From the NCBI GenBank assembly GCA_019136335.1, contig JAGVUK010000004.1, positions 1-14,078 on the forward strand: 14,078 nt of DNA, written 5' to 3'. The notes under the pieces are model-generated. The model was not told the DNA's origin, made no database searches, and worked only from the letters and a program-made list of their open reading frames with translations. A program made the position numbers and the translations under genes. Below, one piece after another: positions 1 through 6,379 of this stretch. The stretch comes from Methanomicrobiales archaeon. Lineage in GTDB: Archaea > Halobacteriota > Methanomicrobia > Methanomicrobiales > Methanoculleaceae. Positions within the stretch are counted from its first letter, which is position 1. Each line of letters begins with the position of its first letter.

Positions 1-662
1 TCGCCGACGTTGTCGCCGACGTTGTCGGCGATGACGGCCGGGTTCCGGGGGTCGTCCTCGGGGATGCCCGCCTCGACCTTGCCGACGAGGTCGGCGCCGA
101 CGTCCGCGGCCTTGGTGAAGATACCGCCGCCGACACGGGCAAAGAGGGCGATCGAACTTGCCCCGAGGCCGAACCCGGTCACGATGGTGAGGACTTCAGC
201 CTGGGTCAGGTCTGTCACGGTGCTGATGACCATGTACGCGACCGAGAGCCCGAGGAGCCCGAGCCCGACCACGGCCATGCCCATGACCGACCCGCTCGAG
301 AACGAGACCCGGAACGCGTCCGCGATCCCCCGCCGTGCGGCGTTCGTGGTCCGGACGTTTGCGGCCGTGGCGGTGAACATACCGATATAGCCGGCAGTCG
401 CCGAGAGCGCCGCGCCGAGCACGAAGCAGGCGGCGGTGAGCGGGTTGATCCAGATCGCGAGGACGACGGCAAGCACGATGACGAATAGTGCTATAGCGCG
501 ATACTGCCTGTTCAGGTAGACCATTGCTCCCTCATGAATAGCGGCAGCAATCTTCTGCATCAATTCGGTACCCGTGCCCTCCCGTTTGATACTCATATAC
601 GAGTATCCCGCGAACAGGAGAGCGAGAATGGCACCGATGGGTGCCAGATACACCAGATCCAT
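1..662 (-). CDS. hppA: Membrane-bound proton-translocating pyrophosphatase, N-terminal part (cut by window edge)
   Basis: Integral membrane pump that couples PPi hydrolysis to ion transport across the cytoplasmic membrane. I translated the minus strand from ATG at 662: it opens MDLVYLAPIGAILALLFAGY, a first membrane helix, followed by further hydrophobic segments around residues 55-90 and 115-140. Residues about 170-220 carry the family signature GGGIFTKAADVGADLVGK, then EDDPRNP and IADNVGDNVGD, the conserved PPi/Mg-binding loop region. About 220 residues are present; full proteins are near 670-700, so the 3' two thirds lie beyond position 1. The residue that separates K+-dependent from K+-independent types is not in the window, and H+ versus Na+ specificity cannot be read. 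The start is supported by GGAGG (minus strand, 674-678) and a TATA-like box just upstream. The gene follows polB on the same strand but has its own promoter. Confidence 0.95.
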   Translation of the reverse strand, partial: MDLVYLAPIGAILALLFAGYSYMSIKREGTGTELMQKIAAAIHEGAMVYLNRQYRAIALFVIVLAVVLAIWINPLTAACFVLGAALSATAGYIGMFTATAANVRTTNAARRGIADAFRVSFSSGSVMGMAVVGLGLLGLSVAYMVISTVTDLTQAEVLTIVTGFGLGASSIALFARVGGGIFTKAADVGADLVGKVEAGIPEDDPRNPAVIADNVGDNVG

Positions 663-672
663 CTCTCTGCAT

Positions 673-720
673 TCCTCCGATAGAGTACCATATACAAAGG
701 GATTCAACATTTTTAAATAT
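673..720 (-). promoter_or_regulatory. hppA promoter and ribosome binding site
   Basis: On the minus strand an AT-rich TATA-like element (ATATTTAAAAATG, about 708-720) lies some 46-58 bp upstream of the hppA ATG, and a GGAGG Shine-Dalgarno lies at 674-678. This spacing predicts a transcript start near 685 and a short leader. It sits between the polB stop (751) and hppA, so hppA is probably transcribed independently. The TSS is inferred. Confidence 0.6.
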
Positions 721-735
721 GTGGAAAACATCCGG

Positions 736-741
736 AAAAAA
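736..741 (-). terminator. Possible T-tract terminator after polB
   Basis: Six consecutive T on the minus strand, 10 nt after the polB stop codon. Archaeal terminators are commonly T-rich runs without a strong hairpin. It lies just before the hppA promoter, a sensible place for termination. Short, so uncertain. Confidence 0.35.
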
Positions 742-750
742 CGGAGAATA

Positions 751-2154
751 TTAACTGAAATCCATCACTTCCGGCTGAAGTGTCTGGAGATCGACGACGA
801 ACGCCCGCGCGGGCGTAGGATGGATGTTCATCTGTTTCTGAAACGATGTCTGCGACTGCCAGGTGCCGGCGTTCACCCCGAGGACGCCCCGGTAGCGGGT
901 CATGCCGCAGATGTGGACGTGCCCCGTGAGGAGGATCTCGGGGAGCGGGTCGATGACGAGCCGGTCGGTCTTCATTGCGGCGATGGGGGTCCGCATACCG
1001 TAGGGGGAGGCAAGGAGCCGGCGTTTCAGCATCTCGTCCATGATCGCGGCGGGTTTTTCGTAACTCGCCCCGGGGATCAGCCCGATCATGTCATCAAACG
1101 ACCGTCCGTGGTACATCAGAACCCTGACCCCCTGGAGGTTCAGCAGGCAGGGGTTCTCGACGAGGGTGCAGTTTGCCGGAAACTTCCCGGTGAACTCGGG
1201 GGGTATCGCGGGCTGCGGCTCGGCCATCCTGACGACGTCGTGGTTCCCCGGGGCGACGACGATCCGGACCCTCGAGGGGAGGTCGCGGAGCATCCCGGCA
1301 AAGACGTCGTACTGCTCATATATGTTCCGGATCGTCAGTTCGTTCTCCTGCCCGGGATAGATGCCGATGCCGTCGACGAGATCGCCTGCGATCAGGAGGT
1401 ATGCGGCGTCGGAGTCCTGGAGCCAGTCGGCAAACCGGTTCCATCCCTCCTCGAGGAAGGTGTTGCTCCCGACGTGCACGTCGGAGATCAGGACGGCTTT
1501 CCCGGGTCTATCGCTCTTGAACGGGGCGTGATTGATGGGGACGTCCGGGCGGGAGAGTTGTTCGGCGAAGAAGAGCCCCCCGTCGCCTGAGAGTTTCCCC
1601 TTCACCCCGATCACCTCATCGGGGAGGATCCGTTCCGCCTCCGCAAATGAGTCGTCCCTTCCTTTATTGAAGAGCACCCGAATGGCCCCGGTAGGGTCCT
1701 CCACCTCGACGAGCCGGTGCCCTTTTGCGGTCGTCCGGGCGTCGGCCACCATACCGATGATGCTGCACTCCTCATCCCGGTAGCGGTGAGGGGATTTCGC
1801 CAGCGCCTCGATGGGCATCGCCGTCATCCTGCTCCGGATCATCGAGGAGAGGTTGTTGTAGCGGTCCCGGAAGTAGTGGACGGCGTCCTCGTGGCCGGTG
1901 ACGCTCCCGGTGGACCCGGCGCTCCCCGTGATCACCTCAAGTTCCGGGTCGACGAGGAACCGGGTCCCGTCCCTGACCTTCCTGAGCCCCGGGATATGCT
2001 CTGCGGATATGACCAGGGTGCCGTCAGGGACCCCTGCCGCTATCCGGTCGATGAGCGTCGGATCGTTCTGTTCCCGGATGTAACTCACCACGTCGGGGTG
2101 GACCTGGTGTTTCAGCGCAAGGAACCGGCGTACGATCTCCGCTTCGGCGAGCAT
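751..2154 (-). CDS. polB: DNA polymerase D (PolII) small subunit DP1, 3'-5' exonuclease
   Basis: Small subunit of the heterodimeric archaeal replicative DNA polymerase D; it partners the large catalytic subunit DP2 (not in this window) and supplies proofreading 3'-5' exonuclease activity. The protein has 467 residues, a usual length for the compact methanogen form. The N-terminal 90 residues include a helical region and a low-complexity linker (GSAGSTGSVTG, about 77-87). An OB-fold follows at about 128-205, then a calcineurin-like phosphoesterase domain with all metal motifs visible: SDVHVGS (D225, H227), AGDLVDG (D258), GNHD (303-306), YHGRS (H349) and TGHVH (411-414). Intact motifs argue for an active nuclease. 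The start at 2154 gives a full N-terminus. Transcription is divergent from the signal peptidase gene. Confidence 0.95.
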   Translation of the reverse strand: MLAEAEIVRRFLALKHQVHPDVVSYIREQNDPTLIDRIAAGVPDGTLVISAEHIPGLRKVRDGTRFLVDPELEVITGSAGSTGSVTGHEDAVHYFRDRYNNLSSMIRSRMTAMPIEALAKSPHRYRDEECSIIGMVADARTTAKGHRLVEVEDPTGAIRVLFNKGRDDSFAEAERILPDEVIGVKGKLSGDGGLFFAEQLSRPDVPINHAPFKSDRPGKAVLISDVHVGSNTFLEEGWNRFADWLQDSDAAYLLIAGDLVDGIGIYPGQENELTIRNIYEQYDVFAGMLRDLPSRVRIVVAPGNHDVVRMAEPQPAIPPEFTGKFPANCTLVENPCLLNLQGVRVLMYHGRSFDDMIGLIPGASYEKPAAIMDEMLKRRLLASPYGMRTPIAAMKTDRLVIDPLPEILLTGHVHICGMTRYRGVLGVNAGTWQSQTSFQKQMNIHPTPARAFVVDLQTLQPEVMDFS

Positions 2155-2186
2155 GGACTCATGTTATTCTCCGCGGGATAATATGG

Positions 2187-2198
2187 GTTTATCTTTTT
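2187..2198 (-). promoter_or_regulatory. Possible polB TATA box
   Basis: The minus strand reads AAAAAGATAAAC about 35-45 bp upstream of the polB ATG (2154), an A-rich purine run followed by a TATA-like core. It is in the right place for a short-leader archaeal promoter. The call rests on position and composition only. Confidence 0.35.
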
Positions 2199-2218
2199 CC
2201 GCCCGGTCCCCGGGGAAC

Positions 2219-2230
2219 CTATGTATATGA
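2219..2230 (+). promoter_or_regulatory. Possible signal peptidase TATA box
   Basis: CTATGTATATGA lies with its centre about 30 bp before the ATG at 2254. That distance would put transcription start almost at the start codon, consistent with a leaderless or near-leaderless mRNA; no Shine-Dalgarno is seen next to the ATG. The 100-bp polB/signal peptidase gap thus holds back-to-back promoters. Confidence 0.4.
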
Positions 2231-2253
2231 AGGGAGTGCATTCTCTCTGAAGC

Positions 2254-2922
2254 ATGTCGGATGTCACCCTGCTGCAACGTGTAGCATCAGCCCTCACGGC
2301 GTTCCGGGAGAGCGACAACCGGGTCGTTTCCCTGGCCCGGGACCTCCTCTGGGTCGTCGCGGTCGTGGGCGGTATTGCCCTTCTTCTCTACCTCTTCGCC
2401 GGCACCTGGCCGGCGGTGGTCACGATCGAGTCGGAGAGCATGGTCCCGAACATGAACGTCGGCGACCTGGTGCTGGTCGTTGACGAGGACCGGTTCGGCG
2501 CGTTGACGACCTGGGCCGAGGGGCAGCTGACCGGGCACCAATCCTTTGGAAATTACGGCGACGTGATCGTCTATCGCCCGAACGGCGCCGGTTCCGTCCA
2601 CCCGATCATCCATCGGGCGATGACCTACGTCGATACCGCCACCGTGGAGCAGTCGGCGCTCGGCGAGTTCTACGCCAACCCGCACGGCGGCTACATCACC
2701 AAGGGGGACAATAACCCGTATATCGACCAGGGGAACCTCCGGATAGCGGGCGTCGGGGTTGTCGAGCCGGTCGAGAAGGAGTGGATTGTAGGCAAAGCCC
2801 TCGTCGCGGTGCCGCTCATCGGCTACCTGCCCCTGCACCTCACCGAGTTCGCCGTTGTCGTCATCATCGTCATCCTCATCCACGATCTCATCCTTGCGCG
2901 GCGCAAAGGGAAAGAGGAATAA
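2254..2922 (+). CDS. Archaeal type I signal peptidase
   Basis: Membrane-anchored serine protease that removes signal peptides from Sec-exported proteins on the outer face of the membrane. The 222-residue protein has an N-terminal membrane helix at about 30-50, the catalytic box ESESMVPNM with nucleophile Ser62, then HPIIHRAM with His120 in the position that bacterial enzymes fill with Lys, and the acidic motif TKGDNN (Asp152). His instead of Lys is the rule in archaeal/ER-type (Sec11-like) enzymes. A second hydrophobic helix at about 198-216 is followed by a positively charged tail (ARRKGK), so both ends are probably membrane-anchored with the catalytic domain outside. The stop is 28 bp before cofH copy 1, so co-transcription is possible. 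Confidence 0.93.
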   Translation: MSDVTLLQRVASALTAFRESDNRVVSLARDLLWVVAVVGGIALLLYLFAGTWPAVVTIESESMVPNMNVGDLVLVVDEDRFGALTTWAEGQLTGHQSFGNYGDVIVYRPNGAGSVHPIIHRAMTYVDTATVEQSALGEFYANPHGGYITKGDNNPYIDQGNLRIAGVGVVEPVEKEWIVGKALVAVPLIGYLPLHLTEFAVVVIIVILIHDLILARRKGKEE

Positions 2923-2950
2923 ATCCAGGACTGCAATAAAGTTGTTTACG

Positions 2951-4039
2951 ATGCCGCATCCACTGCACACCCTGCTTCGTGACACGCTCGCCGGCCACCG
3001 GCTCACGGAGGAGGAGGCCGTCCGCCTCCTCTCGACCCGTGACCGGGGCGTCTGGGCGATCGCCGCCGCTGCCGACGAACTCCGGGAACGCAAAGTAGGC
3101 GATGTCGTCACCTACGTCCGGAACCAGAACATCCATGTCACCAACATCTGCAAGAACCTCTGCGGGTTCTGCGGGTTCGGGCGGCGGGCTGATGATCCGG
3201 GTGCGTTCTGCGATGACCTCGCGACCGTGCGGGAGAAGGCCCGGGCGGCGGTGGGGCGCAACGTCACCGAGATCTGTCTCCTCTCGGGGGTGCACCCGGA
3301 CTACACGCTCGACTCCTACACCGACCTTATCTCCTCCGTGCGGGAGGCCGCCCCCGGTGTGGATATCCACACCGCAAGCCCGGACGAGATCGCCTGGGCG
3401 GCGGCGCGGAGCGGCGCTTCAACCGTCGCGGTCATCGAGCGGCTCCGGGCGGCAGGGCTCGGCACCCTGCAGGGGACGGCGGCCGAGATCCTGGTCGACA
3501 GAATCCGTGCGGTGATCTGCCCGAGAAAATGCGACACGGCGACCTGGGTCCGGGTCATCCGGGAGGCGCACGCTCTCGGGATCCGATCGACCGCGACGAT
3601 CATGTACGGGTCCTGCGAGAGCGAGGCGGACCGCGCCCGGCACCTCGGTGTTCTCCGGGAGATCCAGGACGAGACCCGCGGGTTCACCGAGTTCGTCCCC
3701 CTCTCCTTCATCTACGAGAATACCCCCCTTTACCGGGCGGGGCTCGCCCGGCCCGGGGCGACGGGGAGGGAGGACCTCCTGATGGTTGCGGTCGCCCGGC
3801 TCTTCCTTGACAACTTCGACCACGTCCAGGTCTCCTGGGGGAAGGTGGGGACGAAGATGGCGGAGGGGGCGCTTCTTGCCGGCGCCGACGACCTCGGGGG
3901 GACGATGTTCTGCGACGATGTCTCGGTCGACGCCGGCGGCGAAGGCGCCGACTACCTGGACCCGCGCGATATGCAGCGGATCGCAGACGACCTCGGCCGG
4001 ACGCTCCGGCAGCGGACGACGACCTATGAGCTCGTATAA
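2951..4039 (+). CDS. cofH: FO synthase subunit 2 (CofH) copy 1, radical SAM
   Basis: CofH-family radical SAM enzyme. The family joins tyrosine-derived 4-hydroxybenzyl radical to 5-amino-6-ribitylaminouracil, the first dedicated step toward FO, the deazaflavin core of F420. The 362-residue protein has the [4Fe-4S]/SAM motif C67-x3-C71-x2-C74 (NICKNLCGFCGF) and a full-length barrel, including the HPDYT to HTASPDEI segment that copy 2 lacks. The ATG at 2951 is chosen because it aligns with the N-terminus of copy 2; upstream in-frame codons run into the signal peptidase gene. No clear Shine-Dalgarno is present. Odd points: MYGSCE where the family has MYGH, and a divergent C-terminal stretch (GGTMFCDDVSVDAGG) where copy 2 has the family-like GGTLFEESISREAGA. 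It could be a functionally diverged paralogue. Confidence 0.85.
   Translation: MPHPLHTLLRDTLAGHRLTEEEAVRLLSTRDRGVWAIAAAADELRERKVGDVVTYVRNQNIHVTNICKNLCGFCGFGRRADDPGAFCDDLATVREKARAAVGRNVTEICLLSGVHPDYTLDSYTDLISSVREAAPGVDIHTASPDEIAWAAARSGASTVAVIERLRAAGLGTLQGTAAEILVDRIRAVICPRKCDTATWVRVIREAHALGIRSTATIMYGSCESEADRARHLGVLREIQDETRGFTEFVPLSFIYENTPLYRAGLARPGATGREDLLMVAVARLFLDNFDHVQVSWGKVGTKMAEGALLAGADDLGGTMFCDDVSVDAGGEGADYLDPRDMQRIADDLGRTLRQRTTTYELV
2981..3130 (+). repeat. Direct repeat block, copy A (5' part of cofH copy 1)
   Basis: This 150-bp block matches 6841-6990 at 146 of 150 bases by direct comparison; mismatches are at 3070, 3100, 3105 and 3115. The first 89 bases are identical. Identity falls sharply on both sides, which looks like recent gene conversion rather than uniform divergence. 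Confidence 0.9.
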
Positions 4040-4444
4040 TCCTCCGGGTACCGCCCGGTTGCCGGTGTGGCCCCACCTCGCGGCAACGCGTTCTTCCGCG
4101 TGAGGCCGTGTCGCTCTCTGTACCAGATTACTCACGCGGAAGGGTATGAAGAGCGGTGGGGTGCTCCTGTTCCCGGTCGGCGGGGCGGTGTAGATACCTA
4201 ATTCCGGTCCCTCCGAGGCCGGGGTCTCTAAATGAGGCTGGTTAATGCGGTTTCTCTGAGGAGAAGACGGGGCCGGGCAACCGCCTGACGACGATAGACT
4301 CTTGCAGGTTCCCTGCGGGTATCGGAGGTGCAGGCGACGATATTTTAAGTTTACACAAATTTCGCAGATGATTGATATTTTACTCTAATTATACGCGTCG
4401 GCCAGGGCTCATCTCCTCTGATCCACGGGTATGTCTTTTTTCCC
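4040..4444. other. Gene-free region upstream of the XRE-ImmA gene
   Basis: No convincing coding frame. The first 300 bp are GC-rich and include a strong inverted repeat at 4093-4142. From about 4338 the composition shifts abruptly to AT-rich (TATTTTAAGTTTACACAAAT near 4341), with a GTTTACA element at 4349-4355 and a TATA-like TAATTATA at 4386-4393. This shift marks the left edge of the AT-richer XRE-PIN island. Confidence 0.6.
4093..4142. repeat. Perfect 12-bp inverted repeat with 26-nt spacer
   Basis: CTTCCGCGTGAG (4093-4104) is exactly complementary to CTCACGCGGAAG (4131-4142). As RNA the stem could extend by U-G pairs at the base. It lies 53 bp after the cofH copy 1 stop, so it could be a 3'-UTR hairpin, a structured RNA or a protein-binding site. 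No T-tract follows, which argues against a classic terminator. Confidence 0.7.
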
Positions 4445-4506
4445 TTTACAAAAAGTTTACATATCTACAAAACAACTGCTGTTTTGTAAACAACATCATG
4501 AGGTGA
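4445..4506 (+). promoter_or_regulatory. Candidate operator, promoter and RBS of the XRE-ImmA/PIN operon
   Basis: This AT-rich stretch contains TTTACA (4445-4450), GTTTACA (4455-4461), a perfect 9-bp inverted repeat TACAAAACA/TGTTTTGTA (4466-4474 and 4480-4488, 5-nt spacer), and TGTAAAC (4485-4491), the exact complement of GTTTACA. GTTTACA and TGTAAAC are 30 bp apart start to start, about three helical turns. GAGGTGA at 4500-4506 is a strong archaeal Shine-Dalgarno 5 nt before GTG 4512. The arrangement suggests dyad binding by the adjacent HTH protein (autorepression). Binding is inferred. Confidence 0.6.
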
Positions 4507-4511
4507 CCGGG

Positions 4512-5582
4512 GTGACCATTGGAGAGAGGTTGAAGATGGCTCGAACGATGAACGGTTTCAGCCAGAGGGAACTAGCCGGCAGGGCAGGAGTTACCGCCAC
4601 TGCAATCTCCAAGTACGAGAGAGGAGTGATGGTTCCAGGTTCCGGGGTCCTCCTCAGATTAAGCACTGCATTAGGTGTGAGAGTCGAGTACCTGATGCGT
4701 CCTCGTGTGCATTCTATCCATCTGACGGTGCCGGTATTCCGTTCGGCTGGTCTGAGCGAGAAGGAAGAGGCAATGGTGATAGAGAAGGTACGGGAATGGC
4801 TTGAACGATATATTGAGGTTGAGGACCTGTTCGATCTCGAACAACAGGTACGGCCCTCCATACCCCTCGGCTATCCTATACGGATCACCGATATGCGGGA
4901 GGTTGAACAGGTCGCCATTAACCTGCGCCGGGACTGGGGGCTTGGCATTCAGCCGATTGAGAGTCTTACCGATCTGCTCGAGGATAAGGGAATAAAAGTA
5001 GGAGCGATCTCCGCCCCGGATTCGTTTGATGCGCTCGTGTTCTGGTACAACGATACTACGCCCGTCATCATAATCCGGGAGGGAGTAGCGGGAGATCGGC
5101 AGAGGTTCAGCATCGCCCACGAGCTGGGTCACCTGATGGTTGAGCCGTCGCAGGATCTTGATAAGGAGAGAGTTGCGCACCGGTTTGCAGGAGCATTTCT
5201 TGTCCCGGAAGAGGTAGCCAGAGGAGAGTTGGGGGAGAGCCGGAAGAGGCTGGACCTCTTCGAGTTGCACCTGTTGAAGCATCGGTACGGATTGAGCATC
5301 CAGGCCTGGGTTCACCGGGCAAAGGATCTCGGTATCATCCCGGACTGCGAGTATCGCAGGATATTCGATCACCTCGATACGATGGGGTGGCGCAAACGCG
5401 AGCCGGGAGACCAGATTCCTCCTGAAGAGCCCAAGAGGATGAAGCGCCTCGTGATGAGGGCTTATGCAGAGGACGTGATCTCCGCATCCCGCGCCTCAGA
5501 ACTTCTCGGGAAGAGCATTCCTGAATTCTGCCGGGCCGAGGGAGAGCGGCATGATGGATTCCCGATTGAGATGTATGATTGA
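4512..5582 (+). CDS. XRE-family HTH regulator fused to ImmA/IrrE-type zinc metallopeptidase
   Basis: Two-domain protein of 356 residues. Residues about 3-60 form an XRE/Cro-type helix-turn-helix (FSQREL, then TAISKYERG, with a hydrophobic LLRLSTALGV helix). Residues about 120-300 form the ImmA/IrrE peptidase domain with HELGH zinc motif (203-207) and the following ERVAHRFAGAFLVPEE helix. The C-terminus (GWRKREP onward) matches the usual tail of this family. Known relatives cleave or sense repressors in phage, mobile-element and stress control. I chose GTG 4512 because a GAGGTGA Shine-Dalgarno lies 5 nt upstream and the HTH starts at once; the in-frame ATG at 4431 would read through the operator-like repeats. 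The gene overlaps the PIN gene, so this protein is probably its antitoxin or regulator. Lower GC than its neighbours suggests horizontal transfer. Confidence 0.88.
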   Translation: MTIGERLKMARTMNGFSQRELAGRAGVTATAISKYERGVMVPGSGVLLRLSTALGVRVEYLMRPRVHSIHLTVPVFRSAGLSEKEEAMVIEKVREWLERYIEVEDLFDLEQQVRPSIPLGYPIRITDMREVEQVAINLRRDWGLGIQPIESLTDLLEDKGIKVGAISAPDSFDALVFWYNDTTPVIIIREGVAGDRQRFSIAHELGHLMVEPSQDLDKERVAHRFAGAFLVPEEVARGELGESRKRLDLFELHLLKHRYGLSIQAWVHRAKDLGIIPDCEYRRIFDHLDTMGWRKREPGDQIPPEEPKRMKRLVMRAYAEDVISASRASELLGKSIPEFCRAEGERHDGFPIEMYD

Positions 5583-6081
5583 TGCCAGCGTGATCATCAA
5601 TCTCCATCACGGGGGCGTCCTCAAAGATATCACCGGCCTGCCGTTCGATTTTCTTACACCGGATATCGTGCTGGCGGAACATACTAACCCCCCTCCCGAT
5701 GAAGTCCTGCGATCCGGCATCCGTGCCGGAGAGCTCCCCGATGTTCTTGTGCAACAGGCAGCAGTTCTTGCTCCTCAGAATCGCAAGTTATCGATACAGG
5801 ATATATTCGCATTTGTCCTTGCGAGACATCACCGCTGTCTGCTGGTTACCGACGACGGGCGACTGCGGACACTGGCCGGGCGGCAGGTAACGGAGTGTCA
5901 CGGCACTCTCTGGATTATGGGCGAGATGGTTGAGCGTGGGGTACTAAACCCTGCAGCTGCCTGCACCGCCCTCGGAATTATGTTAGTTAAGAACGCCCGC
6001 CTTCCGGCTGCCGAGTGCGAAGAGCGGCAGAAAGCGTGGAGAGAAATGCAGGATAGCACATTGACCGCCAACCGGGAATAA
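5551..6081 (+). CDS. PIN-domain protein, putative toxin-like ribonuclease
   Basis: Small PIN-fold protein, up to 176 residues. Numbered from 5551, the acidic residues expected of a PIN nuclease are visible: MIDASVIINL (D11), LAEH (E43), SIQDIFAFVLA (D84) and TDDGRLRTLA (D101, D102), followed by HGTLWIM (117-123), similar to the end of DUF3368-type PIN proteins. Such proteins are Mg-dependent RNases, often toxins. The start is uncertain: ATG 5551 or 5554 follow GGAGAG (5541-5546), while ATG 5575 would open directly on the core motif but lacks a good Shine-Dalgarno. All options overlap the XRE-ImmA gene by 8-32 nt, implying translational coupling. Toxicity is inferred from family and pairing; a housekeeping role is possible. 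Confidence 0.8.
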   Translation: MMDSRLRCMIDASVIINLHHGGVLKDITGLPFDFLTPDIVLAEHTNPPPDEVLRSGIRAGELPDVLVQQAAVLAPQNRKLSIQDIFAFVLARHHRCLLVTDDGRLRTLAGRQVTECHGTLWIMGEMVERGVLNPAAACTALGIMLVKNARLPAAECEERQKAWREMQDSTLTANRE

Positions 6082-6379
6082 ACGGTGCCGTGACCCGTTG
6101 CAGTGTGTTTTTGTATCCCTGCGGGGCTCGTCGGCGGCACGAGCGAGAAGGCCCCTCCGTACGGGGATGGAAGCGGCGTCCCCCCGTCACGCCGCCCCGT
6201 TCACAAGACTGCTCCCGGCAGGTGATCCCATTGTGCCGCCCCTCCCCGGCTGCCCGGTGCCGGGCATCGCCGGCCCCTCGGGTATGGCACCGACGTGCAC
6301 CGTAGGTTGCAGAGCACAGGACCGGGCGTCAGGTTTTCACGCTACGGGCGGCAGAGCCCGGGGGTTACCTCCTGGGTCG
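6082..6379. other. Gene-free stretch with several inverted repeats
   Basis: No believable coding frame; plus-strand ORFs here are arginine/proline-rich and look spurious. Three hairpin candidates are visible: GCTCGT/ACGAGC (6126-6131 and 6139-6144, 7-nt loop), GCGGCGT/ACGCCGC (6173-6179 and 6189-6195, 9-nt loop) and TGCCCGG/CCGGGCA (6251-6266, 2-nt centre). GC-rich DNA produces chance stems, but three within 150 bp is notable. TGTTTTTG (about 6106-6113) shortly after the PIN stop may aid termination of that operon. Confidence 0.45.

Noticed and set aside
1..29. Short direct repeat (TCGCCGACGTTG-type) at the window start
   Set aside because: It encodes the duplicated DNVGDNVGD motif of the pyrophosphatase, a conserved protein feature and not a DNA repeat element.
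574..1590. Long plus-strand open frame (338 codons) opposite polB and hppA
   Set aside because: It is antisense to the polymerase small subunit, whose motifs are unmistakable. GC-rich codon bias keeps the opposite frame open; the product has no recognisable domain.
2287..3111. 274-codon minus-strand open frame across signal peptidase and cofH copy 1
   Set aside because: Spans two genuine genes on the other strand; its acidic run mirrors the hydrophobic Val/Ile helix codons of the signal peptidase.
4431..4511. ATG 4431 as start of the XRE-ImmA protein
   Set aside because: It would put the operator-like repeats in the coding region and has no Shine-Dalgarno; GTG 4512 has GAGGTGA 5 nt upstream and starts at the HTH domain.
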